From assembly GCA_900315245.1 (NCBI GenBank), contig OMYJ01000009.1, forward strand, positions 37,563 to 101,562: a stretch of 64,000 bases of DNA, written 5' to 3'. The notes beneath the pieces are model-generated. The model made no database searches. It was not told the DNA's origin and worked only from the letters and a program-made list of their open reading frames with translations. The DNA is from an uncultured Bacteroidales bacterium (GTDB taxonomy: Bacteria > Bacteroidota > Bacteroidia > Bacteroidales > WCHB1-69). Shown here in pieces: positions 36,840 through 45,495 of the stretch. Numbering within the stretch: position 1 is the first letter of the stretch; every line of letters begins with the position of its first letter. The position numbers and the translations under genes were made by a program.

Positions 36840-37851
36840 TTCCTGGTGCTTCACTGTGTTTTGCCGCCTCCCGTTCCTCACGTCTCTTGCGCAGCTGTTC
36901 TTCAACCTCATTCTCGTACGACTCGTAGCGGCTGATGATTTTGGTCACCAAATGATGTCGGACGACATCCTTATTGTCCATGTAAATGAAATCTATCCCC
37001 TTCACTCCGCGCAAAATACGATCTGCGAGAATCAATCCCGATTGTTGGTTTTTGGGGAGGTCTATTTGCGTGATGTCGCCGGTAATGAAGAATTTGGCGT
37101 TTTTCCCCATGCGGGTCAGGAACATTTTCAGCTGCGAAGAGGTGGCATTCTGTGCCTCGTCGAGAATCACGTAAGCGTTGTCGAGGGTGCGCCCACGCAT
37201 AAATGCCAACGGCGCAATCTCAATGACCTTGTCCTCCATCATAGTCATCAGCTTCTGCATAGGCATCATATCCCAAAGAGCATCGTACAGCGGTTGAAGG
37301 TATGGATCAAGTTTGTCGCGGAGGTCACCGGGAAGGAATCCGAGGTTTTCCCCTGCCTCAACTGCCGGACGGGTCAAAATAATCCTTTTTATCTGTTTGT
37401 TTTTCAGCGCTTTAACAGCAAGAGCCACAGCAGTGTAGGTTTTACCTGTACCCGCAGGCCCCACCACAAAAACCATATCGTTTTTCTCTGCACTTTCCAC
37501 AAGGCGTTTCTGATTCGGGGTAATGGCTTTGATGACCTTGCCTTCCCTTCCATGCACAATCACATTCGCGTCCACCTGATTAAGGGCATAAAAGCTGTCG
37601 TCCTCCATTGCTGTAATGTTAATGATATCGGTTTCCGTCAGCTTTCCAAATTGTTCTATATGATTCTGTAACAAAGAGATACGGTTCTCAAACTCTTCCA
37701 CATCGGCATCAGTTCCCGTGACTTTAATTTCATTGCCCCGTACAAACATCTTCAATTTCGGGAAGATGTGAGTAAGCATTTTGATGTTATTGTTTTGAAA
37801 ACCAAGAAGCTCAACTGCGGTTTCAGGATTCAGTTCAATAATTTTATCCAT
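36826..37851 (-). CDS. PhoH-like ATPase
   Basis: 341 residues with Walker A GPAGTGKT, LTRPAVEAGENLGFLPGDL, Walker B YVILDEAQNATSSQ and the third motif FFITGDITQIDLP; an N-terminal KH-like segment precedes it. The family has RNA-related NTPase activity in some members. A TTG further upstream in frame overlaps the M23 gene; ATG 37851 gives a 4-base gap after it and is preferred. Confidence 0.92.
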   Translation of the reverse strand: MDKIIELNPETAVELLGFQNNNIKMLTHIFPKLKMFVRGNEIKVTGTDADVEEFENRISLLQNHIEQFGKLTETDIINITAMEDDSFYALNQVDANVIVHGREGKVIKAITPNQKRLVESAEKNDMVFVVGPAGTGKTYTAVALAVKALKNKQIKRIILTRPAVEAGENLGFLPGDLRDKLDPYLQPLYDALWDMMPMQKLMTMMEDKVIEIAPLAFMRGRTLDNAYVILDEAQNATSSQLKMFLTRMGKNAKFFITGDITQIDLPKNQQSGLILADRILRGVKGIDFIYMDNKDVVRHHLVTKIISRYESYENEVEEQLRKRREEREAAKHSEAPGNGSD

Positions 37852-37855
37852 GATG

Positions 37856-38770
37856 TTATTCAATGACAAGGTAATTTAAAGGATTGATGGGGAAACCATT
37901 GTACCATAACTCAAAATGGAGATGGTTTTTCTGCTTTTCAGAAGGGCTAAAGTCTCCTGTTTTGGCAATGGGCATGCCGCTTTTCACGCGTGCGCCCACC
38001 GTTTTCAGCAAAGCGGCATTATGCTTATAGATGGAAATCATGTTGCCGGGATGCTGCACAATTATCGTATATCCATCGGCGGAGGTGAAGTCTGCCGCTA
38101 TCACCACCCCATCAGCCACACATGAAACCGTTTTGTTTTCAGAGGTGACAATATCGATACCGTAATGGTTCTGAGAAGCATCAAAAAGGCGTGTCACAGC
38201 ACCCATAGCAGGAGGATAGATAGAGATGTTGGTGATTTTGGCCTGTTCGATGTTAGGGACGCTTTGACTGGCAGGGGCATTGTTCTCAGAAGTTCTGCTA
38301 AGAATCAACCTTGCATCCTCCAATATCTCATTAACATGACCCCTCCGGGATTTGTCGCGCTCCACAGGATGCACATCAGGAGTGGTCTGAACGTCATCAT
38401 CCTCATACACAACACCGTCCTTTCCTTCCAATATGTTTGAAAAAGACTCCATATACTGCTGATTCATGGCATAATGTTTCTCCAAGGAATCTACCCTGGC
38501 CGCTGTCTGCTTGTATAACTTGTAATCCTTTTGATTCGTATATCCGGGAATATAAACCCGCAACGGGGTCAACGCAATCAAAATAGCAGTCAGCACAATA
38601 ATGACAAAAGCAGCCAGAATAGACACGACAACCACCTTTTGAATCGTGATATTCCGAATCAAAAAGCTCTGCTCGTGCGTGTCCTCGTTGGAGAAAACAA
38701 GCCTATATCGTGTCTTCCATTCATTCACGACAAGCTTCCATACCTTTTTCACCTTCTCTAACTTACTCAT
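37856..38770 (-). CDS. M23 family metallopeptidase, membrane anchored
   Basis: 304 residues: cytoplasmic N-terminal stretch (to about 45), one membrane helix (VVVVSILAAFVIIVLTAILIAL), a short coiled coil, and a periplasmic LytM/M23 domain whose zinc motifs are HYGIDI and HLHFELW. Cuts or helps cut peptidoglycan cross-links. First gene of the operon with phoH, lpxK and purine nucleoside phosphorylase. A paralogue with the same layout is at 55325-56287. Confidence 0.9.
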   Translation of the reverse strand: MSKLEKVKKVWKLVVNEWKTRYRLVFSNEDTHEQSFLIRNITIQKVVVVSILAAFVIIVLTAILIALTPLRVYIPGYTNQKDYKLYKQTAARVDSLEKHYAMNQQYMESFSNILEGKDGVVYEDDDVQTTPDVHPVERDKSRRGHVNEILEDARLILSRTSENNAPASQSVPNIEQAKITNISIYPPAMGAVTRLFDASQNHYGIDIVTSENKTVSCVADGVVIAADFTSADGYTIIVQHPGNMISIYKHNAALLKTVGARVKSGMPIAKTGDFSPSEKQKNHLHFELWYNGFPINPLNYLVIE

Positions 38771-38797
38771 TTTTGCCTCGTCTGCCTTTTTGCGGTG

Positions 38798-38814
38798 CAA
38801 AAGTAGCAAAAATA
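38798..38814 (-). promoter_or_regulatory. Two overlapping candidate -7 elements for the M23-phoH-lpxK operon
   Basis: Minus strand TACTTTTG (38798-38805, followed by CACCG) and TATTTTTG (38807-38814, followed by CTACT). Either lies about 30-40 bases before the ATG at 38770. Confidence 0.6.
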
Positions 38815-38929
38815 GCGATATGATTTAATCGCAACTTTTATTTTATTGTCAATCAGCACATTACAAAAAGTAACAGACAAAAAGGTTAAAAGTATTTGAT
38901 TTTAGTGTATTTTTGTAAAGAAATATTCG

Positions 38930-38937
38930 TATTTTTG
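38930..38937 (+). promoter_or_regulatory. -7 promoter element of the four-helix-bundle gene
   Basis: TATTTTTG followed by CTGCC, 31 bases before the ATG. A second TATTTTTG lies at 38908-38915, 22 bases upstream, so two start sites are possible. Confidence 0.65.
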
Positions 38938-38968
38938 CTGCCCGAAAAAATCAATAAAGTCAAGTATT

Positions 38969-39439
38969 ATGAACGAAAGAGACAACAATGTAAGTTTTTT
39001 CAGATTTGAGGATTTAAGAATTTATGCAAAAGCCATGGACTATATTGTCTGGTTGTATCAGCAACTGCCCAAAGATGAGATGCATACGAACCAGAAGTTC
39101 ATCCAGAAATCGTTTTTGAAGTCCGCACAAGATATTGCATTAAACACGGCAGAAGGGTCATCCCGCAACAGAACCCAATTCCTGTATTATTTGAAAATGG
39201 CGAAAAGTTCTGTACGGGAATGTGTCGTTCACACGGAAATCGCTTCCCAGATCGGCATATTGTCTGAAGAAAGCAAAGAACACTCACGTACCGAATTGAT
39301 GGAACTGACCAAAATGATCGGTTCGCTTATCGCTTCCCTGCAGCGTTCTTCTCTTGGTATGTCTCATTCTGGAAGACCGACAGACGAATCTGACGACCTC
39401 AACATTCCGGAATCTGATGATTTCGACGAGATGATCTAA
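38969..39439 (+). CDS. Four-helix-bundle protein (23S rRNA intervening-sequence protein family)
   Basis: 156 residues. FEDLRIYAKAMDYIVWLYQQLPKDE, FLKSAQDIALNTAEGSSRNRTQFLYYLKMAKSS and VHTEIASQIG match the S23/avd-like four-helix bundle family encoded in 23S rRNA intervening sequences and widespread in Bacteroidota as solitary genes. No rRNA is nearby. It has an acidic tail (ESDDLNIPESDDFDEM). Function unknown; related proteins work as small pentameric nucleic-acid binders in retroelements. Confidence 0.85.
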   Translation: MNERDNNVSFFRFEDLRIYAKAMDYIVWLYQQLPKDEMHTNQKFIQKSFLKSAQDIALNTAEGSSRNRTQFLYYLKMAKSSVRECVVHTEIASQIGILSEESKEHSRTELMELTKMIGSLIASLQRSSLGMSHSGRPTDESDDLNIPESDDFDEMI

Positions 39440-39531
39440 TTCACCTCAACCAATGAATTTCCATGCTATTTTTAGCATTTCATATAAAGGGGTATCTTAG
39501 CTGATATTCCTTTTTTTAATTTCCACTCAAG

Positions 39532-41616
39532 ATGAAACACTTCAAAATTCTAATCTTATTACTCCTTTTTCCCGGTTTGACTATCGCGAAAACACTGACA
39601 AAAGACAGAATCACCACGTTGGGAGTACGTGCGTTTCACCAAAAAGCCCAAACCATCTGTCCAGAGGCATGTTCATACTCTTTGAAATACTGCCAATACC
39701 TAAAAAACGATGGAGTTATTGACGTGGCAATTCTGCATTTCGATTCCGGCTTTTTGATTTTTTCGGCGGAAGATGCTGTTTTCCCTGTGTTAGCATACAG
39801 TTTCACCAATGACATAGACCTGGACAATCCCGCACCAGGCATGAGTCTGTTCCTAACGCAATATCGCCAGGAAATTGCAGCAGCACGACGAAACCATTCC
39901 GTTGCGACCGAACGGGTAAAGAAGGCGTGGGAAGAACTACTCCACCCCTCCAAAAACGTAACAGCTGAAACTATTGTCGCCCCTTTGCTGCACTCCACCT
40001 GGAATCAGAGCAAGTATTACAACGACCTGTGTCCCCAGGACGAGAACGCCCCGGGCGGATATGACGGGAAAGTTCCCAACGGATGTGTGGCTATTGCCAT
40101 GTCGCAGATCATGTACTATTACCGTTATCCTGAATCTGGCTCCGGGAGCCACACCAACTACACCGACTATGGAAACTTCTATGTCAACTTCGCCCAACAG
40201 CACTACAATTATGATGTTATGTGCGACAAACTGAGCTTTTACAACAACGAAGTTGCCAAGTTGATTTTTCATTGTGGAACTGCCATAGACATGATGTATG
40301 GTCCCGACGGATCGGGGGCCTATTCTCAAGATGTGCCGGAAGCCATGCACAACTATTTCAAATATAACTCAGACTCCTACTACTCATCCAAGCACTATCA
40401 CTCCAACGATTCCTGGTGCGACATGCTCAAGGCGGATTTGGATGCCCGACGGCCGGTTTATTATTCCGGATACTCCGACGAAGGCGGTCACGCGTTCATT
40501 TGTGACGGATATGACAGTGACAACTACTTCCACTTCAATTTCGGATGGGGCGGATCCAGCAACGGTTTTTACATCACCCAAAGCACTGACGCAGACAACA
40601 ACGAAGTTGGGGGCTACGGCAACTGGCAGTCCGCGGTCTTCAACCTCCACCCCTTGGATGATGAATACCCCACGTATTGCAGCAACCACACCGTCACCGC
40701 ATCAAGCGGCTCATTGGAAGATGGTAGCGGCAATATGGACTATCTGAACAATGCTTTTTGCACTTACCTCATCGCTGACTACAGGCAATATGCTGTTAAC
40801 ATAACGATGAAAAAGATCTCCACCCAAGAGAACCACGACTATCTCCGCTTTTGGAATGGGAATCCTTCAAATGACAGTTTACTGTTAGAGCTTTCTGGTG
40901 ATATTTTACACGAAATTTCCTACACCTTATATACTGACAGCCTGTTCATCACTTTTGAAACCGACGATTCCGTCTCTTCGGAAGGCTGGCATCTCACCTT
41001 CGAGACCCTGCGTGAAGGCGTTGGGTGTGGAATGCACCATATCAGAGAAAACAGCGGAACCATATCAGACAACAGTGGAGACGAAAATTATCGCAACAGC
41101 CAGAGCTGTTCCTGGATATGCCGGTTCAACGACATTGACCATGTAGTATTCACCTTTGAAGAGATGGATATAAGTCCTGAAGACCACCTTGACTTCTACA
41201 ATAACATCACAATACCCCCCACGTTAATTGCACGTTACACGGGCAACACGCTTCCAGAACCTTTGATTTGTTACGATTCCAGAATCAAAATCAACTTTAT
41301 TTCAGACAATTATCTAAATGCTGGCGGATTCAAGCTCAACTGGAACGCTTCCGGAACGAGTGTCGAAGAGTGGGGCAGCCCCGTCACCTTATACCCCAAC
41401 CCAGCCTCTGAGTCAATCCGTCTCTCGTTCACTCACCCAATGGAAGCGTGCGAGATCTCTGTTCTCAACATTATCGGGGAAATCATCTTTTCCCAAACCT
41501 GTGACAATGTGAGTGAGCTCAGCATCCCTGTGGCCGAACTGCCAAACGGCATTTATCTGCTTTCCGTGAACAGCGAAAAAGAAACCCATCATAAAAAATT
41601 CATTGTGAAGCATTAA
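39532..41616 (+). CDS. C10 family cysteine protease (streptopain-like) with CUB-like and T9SS domains
   Basis: Secreted cysteine protease, 694 residues. Signal peptide (MKHFKILILLLLFPGLTIA), a Spi-like pro-domain (about 20-135), then the C10 catalytic domain with Cys185 (VPNGCVAIAMSQIMYYY) and His320 (EGGHAFICDGYD), NFGWGGSSNGFY completing it. Two CUB-like domains (about 387-505 and 510-615) follow and a T9SS type-A signal closes the protein (YPNPASESIRLSF, LPNGIYLLSV). Related enzymes are prevotellain/interpain and streptopain. Secretion through the T9SS is inferred from the C-terminus. Confidence 0.92.
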   Translation: MKHFKILILLLLFPGLTIAKTLTKDRITTLGVRAFHQKAQTICPEACSYSLKYCQYLKNDGVIDVAILHFDSGFLIFSAEDAVFPVLAYSFTNDIDLDNPAPGMSLFLTQYRQEIAAARRNHSVATERVKKAWEELLHPSKNVTAETIVAPLLHSTWNQSKYYNDLCPQDENAPGGYDGKVPNGCVAIAMSQIMYYYRYPESGSGSHTNYTDYGNFYVNFAQQHYNYDVMCDKLSFYNNEVAKLIFHCGTAIDMMYGPDGSGAYSQDVPEAMHNYFKYNSDSYYSSKHYHSNDSWCDMLKADLDARRPVYYSGYSDEGGHAFICDGYDSDNYFHFNFGWGGSSNGFYITQSTDADNNEVGGYGNWQSAVFNLHPLDDEYPTYCSNHTVTASSGSLEDGSGNMDYLNNAFCTYLIADYRQYAVNITMKKISTQENHDYLRFWNGNPSNDSLLLELSGDILHEISYTLYTDSLFITFETDDSVSSEGWHLTFETLREGVGCGMHHIRENSGTISDNSGDENYRNSQSCSWICRFNDIDHVVFTFEEMDISPEDHLDFYNNITIPPTLIARYTGNTLPEPLICYDSRIKINFISDNYLNAGGFKLNWNASGTSVEEWGSPVTLYPNPASESIRLSFTHPMEACEISVLNIIGEIIFSQTCDNVSELSIPVAELPNGIYLLSVNSEKETHHKKFIVKH

Positions 41617-41675
41617 ACGAAACAGACAACAGAAGGTCTTATAGGCATCTTTTAATCAAACAAAAACTTAAAGCA

Positions 41676-42842
41676 ATGAAAAAGCTAATGATTTTGATGA
41701 GTATCTTCCTGATGACTGGTTTAGTGTCCATGGAAGCTGTGGCACAAACGCCCAACTCATCCAGAGCCAGAGTCACAAACAGCAGAAGCGCTGCAACGAC
41801 TACTAAACAAAGCACACCTTCAGTGTCACCCCAAGCTGCCCGTCAGTATCAGAAAGGCGATGCCCATCTGAACAAAGCGAACAACAGCTACCAAAGAGCT
41901 CAGCAAAACATAAACCGCACTCCCTCCACTCAAGGGCATCCGACAACAACCACAAATACGAGACCCGCGACCTCCACTCCCGCCACCCGTCCGGCAGCTA
42001 CAAATGCAACGACAAGACCGGCCACCTCGTCAGCCACCAATCGCACTACAACTCCCGCGACAGTGAACAAACCCGCCCCTTCTACAACTCGTCCGGCAAC
42101 TTCCACTCCTGCAACACGTCCGGCAACCGCCACTCCTGCTGCAGCCTCTACGACAAGACAGAACGGGAACGCCACCACTGAAGCGAGACAGAACGTCAAG
42201 CCCAACGCCAACGCCAGCACGAGCACCGCGGTATCTCCTAACACAGCCGCCAAGCGTGGCTACACTGCACAAGGTCAGGCACAGCCTCAGCCGGTAAGCG
42301 GTCCTCGCACAGAAGGGAATGCCAATGCTGGAAACGGGAACAAGCCCGGTCAAGGCAGTCACCCTGATGGTCATGGTCCTAACCACGGACACGGAGTACC
42401 TCACACCCCATACGTACACCCGAACCACCACAACTACCACAGCTATATGCACGTCCCTCACCACATCAGACCGGTTTACTACCATGGCACTCCCTACTAC
42501 TTCTACAACAGCGTCTATTGCCGCTACATCAACGGTCGCTTCGTAATCTGCCGCCCGCCCCTTGGAGCCATCATCGCATACTCTCTCTTCCACACTTGGA
42601 GCCCCGTGATTGTAGTCTATAAAAACGTGAATTACTACTACGACGACGGTACTTTCTACCTCCCTTACAACAATAATTACCAAGTTGTAGCTCCTCCGAT
42701 CGGCGCCCGCGTGGCAGAATTGCCGAGCAACTATGAAGAAATTATCCTGGACAACACCCTCTATTACAAAGTGGATAACGTTTATTATAAGGCAGTTGTC
42801 GTCAGCGGATATATTTGGTACGAAGTGGTTTTTGTAAGTTAA
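41676..42842 (+). CDS. Secreted low-complexity protein with DUF6515-like C-terminus
   Basis: 388 residues. Signal peptide (MKKLMILMSIFLMTGLVSMEAVA-QTP), a 200-residue Thr/Pro/Ala/Asn-rich region with repeats of the ATRPATS type (about 95-165), a His/Gly/Pro-rich stretch (GPNHGHGVPHTPYVHPNHHNY region, about 235-265), and a tyrosine-rich domain (about 310-388; VNYYYDDGTFYLPYNNNYQ, NTLYYKVDNVYYKA) like DUF6515. The middle may be a flexible, possibly glycosylated stalk; the His-rich part may bind metal. Function unknown. Confidence 0.75.
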   Translation: MKKLMILMSIFLMTGLVSMEAVAQTPNSSRARVTNSRSAATTTKQSTPSVSPQAARQYQKGDAHLNKANNSYQRAQQNINRTPSTQGHPTTTTNTRPATSTPATRPAATNATTRPATSSATNRTTTPATVNKPAPSTTRPATSTPATRPATATPAAASTTRQNGNATTEARQNVKPNANASTSTAVSPNTAAKRGYTAQGQAQPQPVSGPRTEGNANAGNGNKPGQGSHPDGHGPNHGHGVPHTPYVHPNHHNYHSYMHVPHHIRPVYYHGTPYYFYNSVYCRYINGRFVICRPPLGAIIAYSLFHTWSPVIVVYKNVNYYYDDGTFYLPYNNNYQVVAPPIGARVAELPSNYEEIILDNTLYYKVDNVYYKAVVVSGYIWYEVVFVS

Positions 42843-42885
42843 AAGATTTTTTTTCAAAAAAGAATGCGCGGTAAGAAAAAAAGTG

Positions 42886-42893
42886 TATTTTTG
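42886..42893 (+). promoter_or_regulatory. -7 promoter element of tRNA-Gln
   Basis: GTG-TATTTTTG-CCGCG, 15 bases before the tRNA 5' end. Confidence 0.75.
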
Positions 42894-42908
42894 CCGCGCA
42901 TTTGCATT

Positions 42909-42979
42909 TGCCCTGTTGTGTAATGGTAGCACCGCAGATTCTGGTTCTGTTTGTATGGGTTCGAATCCTATCGGGGCAA
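42909..42979 (+). tRNA. tRNA-Gln (anticodon CTG)
   Basis: 71-base cloverleaf: acceptor TGCCCTG/CGGGGCA, short D arm (GTGT/GCAC), anticodon arm GCAGA-TTCTGGT-TCTGT with anticodon CTG, T arm ATGGG-TTCGAAT-CCTAT. Starts with a U-A pair as tRNA-Gln often does; CCA not encoded. Confidence 0.95.
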
Positions 42980-43020
42980 CAAAAAATCTGAATCCTTATC
43001 CAAGGGTTCAGATTTTTTTT
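42980..43020 (+). terminator. Rho-independent terminator of tRNA-Gln
   Basis: A-run, stem AATCTGAATCC / GGGTTCAGATT with an 8-base loop, then eight T. Directly abuts the tRNA 3' end. Confidence 0.9.
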
Positions 43021-43072
43021 GCATTTTTGCACCGTAATTTTAATACCCATTGTTTCATATAATCCTTTTATC

Positions 43073-43711
43073 ATGTTAGTATTGGGCATTGCCGGCGGAT
43101 CCGGCTCAGGAAAGACCTCCGTGGTGCAGAAAATCGTCAACCAGTTTCCCAAACATCATGTAAGCGTATTATCACAGGACGCTTACTACCGTGACAACGG
43201 CGATCTCTCTCAAGAGGAAAAGGAACAGATCAATTTCGACCATCCTTCCTCCATTGAATTTCCGTTACTCGTTGACCACATCAATCAGTTGAAAGAAGGG
43301 AAAACCATCCCTATGCCCACGTACTCATACGTGACCTGCGCCCGCGGTGAGGAAACCATCCCCGTTCACCCCGCCGAAGTTCTGATTGTGGAAGGCATCC
43401 TCATTTTCACCAACCCCGAACTCTGCGACACCTTGGACATCAAAGTGTTTGTGGATACCGACGCCGACGAACGGCTCATCCGCATCATCAGCCGCGATGT
43501 CATCGAACGCGGTCGCGGACTTGACAAATCCATCCGTCACTACCGCAACTTCGTGAAACCCATGCACGAGCTCTTCATCGAACCCACCAAACGTCTCGCT
43601 GACATTATTATCCCTGTAGGCGGCCAAAACAACATCGGCATTGACATCCTGACCGCTAAAATCAGGGAGACGCTGAAAGGGGACGGAAAGAGGGCGAAGA
43701 GAGATCTGTAG
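43073..43711 (+). CDS. udk: Uridine kinase
   Basis: Phosphorylates uridine/cytidine in pyrimidine salvage. 212 residues: Walker A GGSGSGKT at residues 7-14, LSQDAYYRD, the INFDHPSSIEFPLL substrate block, PTYSYVTCAR, VEGILIF, and the lid region RIISRDVIERGRGLDKSIRHY. ATG 43073 is chosen because it starts the beta strand before the P-loop (MLVLGIAGG). Confidence 0.95.
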   Translation: MLVLGIAGGSGSGKTSVVQKIVNQFPKHHVSVLSQDAYYRDNGDLSQEEKEQINFDHPSSIEFPLLVDHINQLKEGKTIPMPTYSYVTCARGEETIPVHPAEVLIVEGILIFTNPELCDTLDIKVFVDTDADERLIRIISRDVIERGRGLDKSIRHYRNFVKPMHELFIEPTKRLADIIIPVGGQNNIGIDILTAKIRETLKGDGKRAKRDL

Positions 43712-43808
43712 AGTATTTTAAATTTAGACTTGCCTAAAACTTAGACTTAGACTATCAGACCTGCTTGCTAAAATTTTCACTAATCATCTTATATTCACAA
43801 AAAAACTT

Positions 43809-43816
43809 TATTTTTG
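43809..43816 (+). promoter_or_regulatory. -7 promoter element of the PepSY-like gene
   Basis: TATTTTTG followed by TGGCT, 27 bases before ATG 43844; excludes the in-frame TTG at 43814. Confidence 0.65.
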
Positions 43817-43843
43817 TGGCTCAGTTTGATAATTATTACAAAA

Positions 43844-45448
43844 ATGAAAAATAAGATCTTATTTATCCTGTTATTGTTTGTAATCCAGACAGTTATTCTC
43901 AACACCAACACTATCTCGGCTCAGAAATTGAAACCCACGGATGTGCCGGCGGATGTAGTTCAAACCCTTGAGGAACAATATTCCTATGTAAAAGTCACCG
44001 GATGGCTGAAAGAGGGAGGCACATACATTGCCAACATCAAAGACGGTGCCACGGCAGGAAAGGTGTTCCTGTCTGAAAGCGGCGAATGGATACGCACTCT
44101 CTTCACTGTTCCTACCAGTGAATTACCCTCATCCATCACAGACTATGTGAAAACCAACTATCCTGACTTCAACATCAGCATGAGCTGCCTCGAAGAAAAA
44201 GAGAATGAGAACACGCACTATTACCTTGAGGTGAAGCCCGAAGGCATCGGTACAAAACCCTCCGTTCTGACCTTCGCCTCAACAGGCCTGAACAAGCTGC
44301 TCACACGCGAGGACCCCGATGATTTCCAAGATCCAACGGTGAAACAGCCCGACAAGATAGACCAAGCGAAAGCGGCGGCGGCTGAAAAACAAGCCGCTAA
44401 AGAGGAGGAAGCAAAACGCGAAGCTGCCGAGAAGGCGGCTGCCGAAAAAGCGGCAAAAGAGGCTGCAAAAAATGCTCCTAAAACCGCCACAACGACCAGC
44501 AAACCTGCCACGCAATCCACCAAAGAAACCAAGCCCAAAAAAGAAAAACCCGAGCCCGTGGTGAAAGATGAACACGGCAATATTGCCATCAAAGCCAACA
44601 CGGTACCCGAAGTCGTTTCCAAATCTTTGGTCAAAAAAGTGTTGCACCCTGCCGAACTCAACTGGTTCTTAGTGGACAGCATGTACATCGCCCGTTGTCT
44701 GAACCAAGGCAAGAAAACGGCCGTCTATATCACCCCTGCCGGCGTGTGGGAAAAAACCTTAACCGTTATGCCCGAAGAATCGGTGTCTGGTCTTATGGCA
44801 AAGCACCTCAACGACTTCTATCCTAACTGGCGGTTCAAGAATGCCGTCAAGGAGCAGAGAGCGGACAAAGATGACAAAATGATGGTGGAATTCTATGAAA
44901 AAGCCAACTACAAGGCCAAGTTGGTCACTACCGTTTTCTTCGACAAAGCAGGCAAGCTGATCCGCACGATAGATCCCGACTATGAATTGGGTGGCGGTGT
45001 CCAAGAGAGCGAAGAGGATGACGCACTCAACAAATACTACGAAAAAATGAACATGGAACTGGACAATGACGATGCAGAGAGTGTGCCGGAAAACGTGAAA
45101 GCCGCTTTTAAACTGAAATATCCGAAAGTCAACAATGTGGAGTGGCGAGAAGGGGATTACATGGAGTACCAGGCCATCTTTTACTCCACCAGAGGCAAGG
45201 AAATATGTGTCTTCAACAATTATGGTGAAATCGTAGAAACCTGGGTGATGGGGAAAAACGAAAATCTCTCCGCCACCATTCAGGATTACCTCAAAAAAGA
45301 ATACAAGAGCTACAAACTGAAAGAGTTCTACTCCGTGAAACGCCTTGCTGACAAACTGAACGCCTACAAAGTCATCATTGTTGACAAGAAAACCCAAGAA
45401 GAACAGGAATTGTGGTTCAACTTGTCTGGAAAGCCGATCGAATATTAG
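43844..45448 (+). CDS. Exported protein with repeated PepSY-like (BLIP-like) domains
   Basis: 534 residues with a signal peptide (MKNKILFILLLFVIQTVIL..TISA-QKL). Three stretches look like PepSY-like (putative beta-lactamase-inhibitor-like) repeats: PADVVQTLEEQYSYVKVTGWLKEGG..YIANI (about 38-155), VPEVVSKSLVKKVLHPAELNWFLVDSMYIARCL (about 255-375) and VPENVKAAFKLKYPKVNNVEWREGDYMEYQAIF (about 415-534). The first and second are separated by an Ala/Lys/Glu helical linker (about 175-245). Role unknown; such domains bind or inhibit periplasmic partners in other proteins. Confidence 0.75.
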   Translation: MKNKILFILLLFVIQTVILNTNTISAQKLKPTDVPADVVQTLEEQYSYVKVTGWLKEGGTYIANIKDGATAGKVFLSESGEWIRTLFTVPTSELPSSITDYVKTNYPDFNISMSCLEEKENENTHYYLEVKPEGIGTKPSVLTFASTGLNKLLTREDPDDFQDPTVKQPDKIDQAKAAAAEKQAAKEEEAKREAAEKAAAEKAAKEAAKNAPKTATTTSKPATQSTKETKPKKEKPEPVVKDEHGNIAIKANTVPEVVSKSLVKKVLHPAELNWFLVDSMYIARCLNQGKKTAVYITPAGVWEKTLTVMPEESVSGLMAKHLNDFYPNWRFKNAVKEQRADKDDKMMVEFYEKANYKAKLVTTVFFDKAGKLIRTIDPDYELGGGVQESEEDDALNKYYEKMNMELDNDDAESVPENVKAAFKLKYPKVNNVEWREGDYMEYQAIFYSTRGKEICVFNNYGEIVETWVMGKNENLSATIQDYLKKEYKSYKLKEFYSVKRLADKLNAYKVIIVDKKTQEEQELWFNLSGKPIEY

Positions 45449-45475
45449 GACGTAAGACTTTAGATGTAAGACGTT
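45449..45475. repeat. Degenerate heptamer stretch between the PepSY-like gene and prmA
   Basis: Follows the TAG stop directly: GACGTAAGACTTTAGATGTAAGACG-type spacing with GTAAGAC recurring at multiples of about 7 bases. Weaker than the other arrays. Confidence 0.45.
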
Positions 45476-45495
45476 GGACTAATTCCGTTAATCGT

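Noticed and set aside
42985..43025. A -7 element for udk (CATTTTTG)
   Set aside because: First base does not fit TAnnTTTG and it overlaps the tRNA-Gln terminator region; left unassigned.
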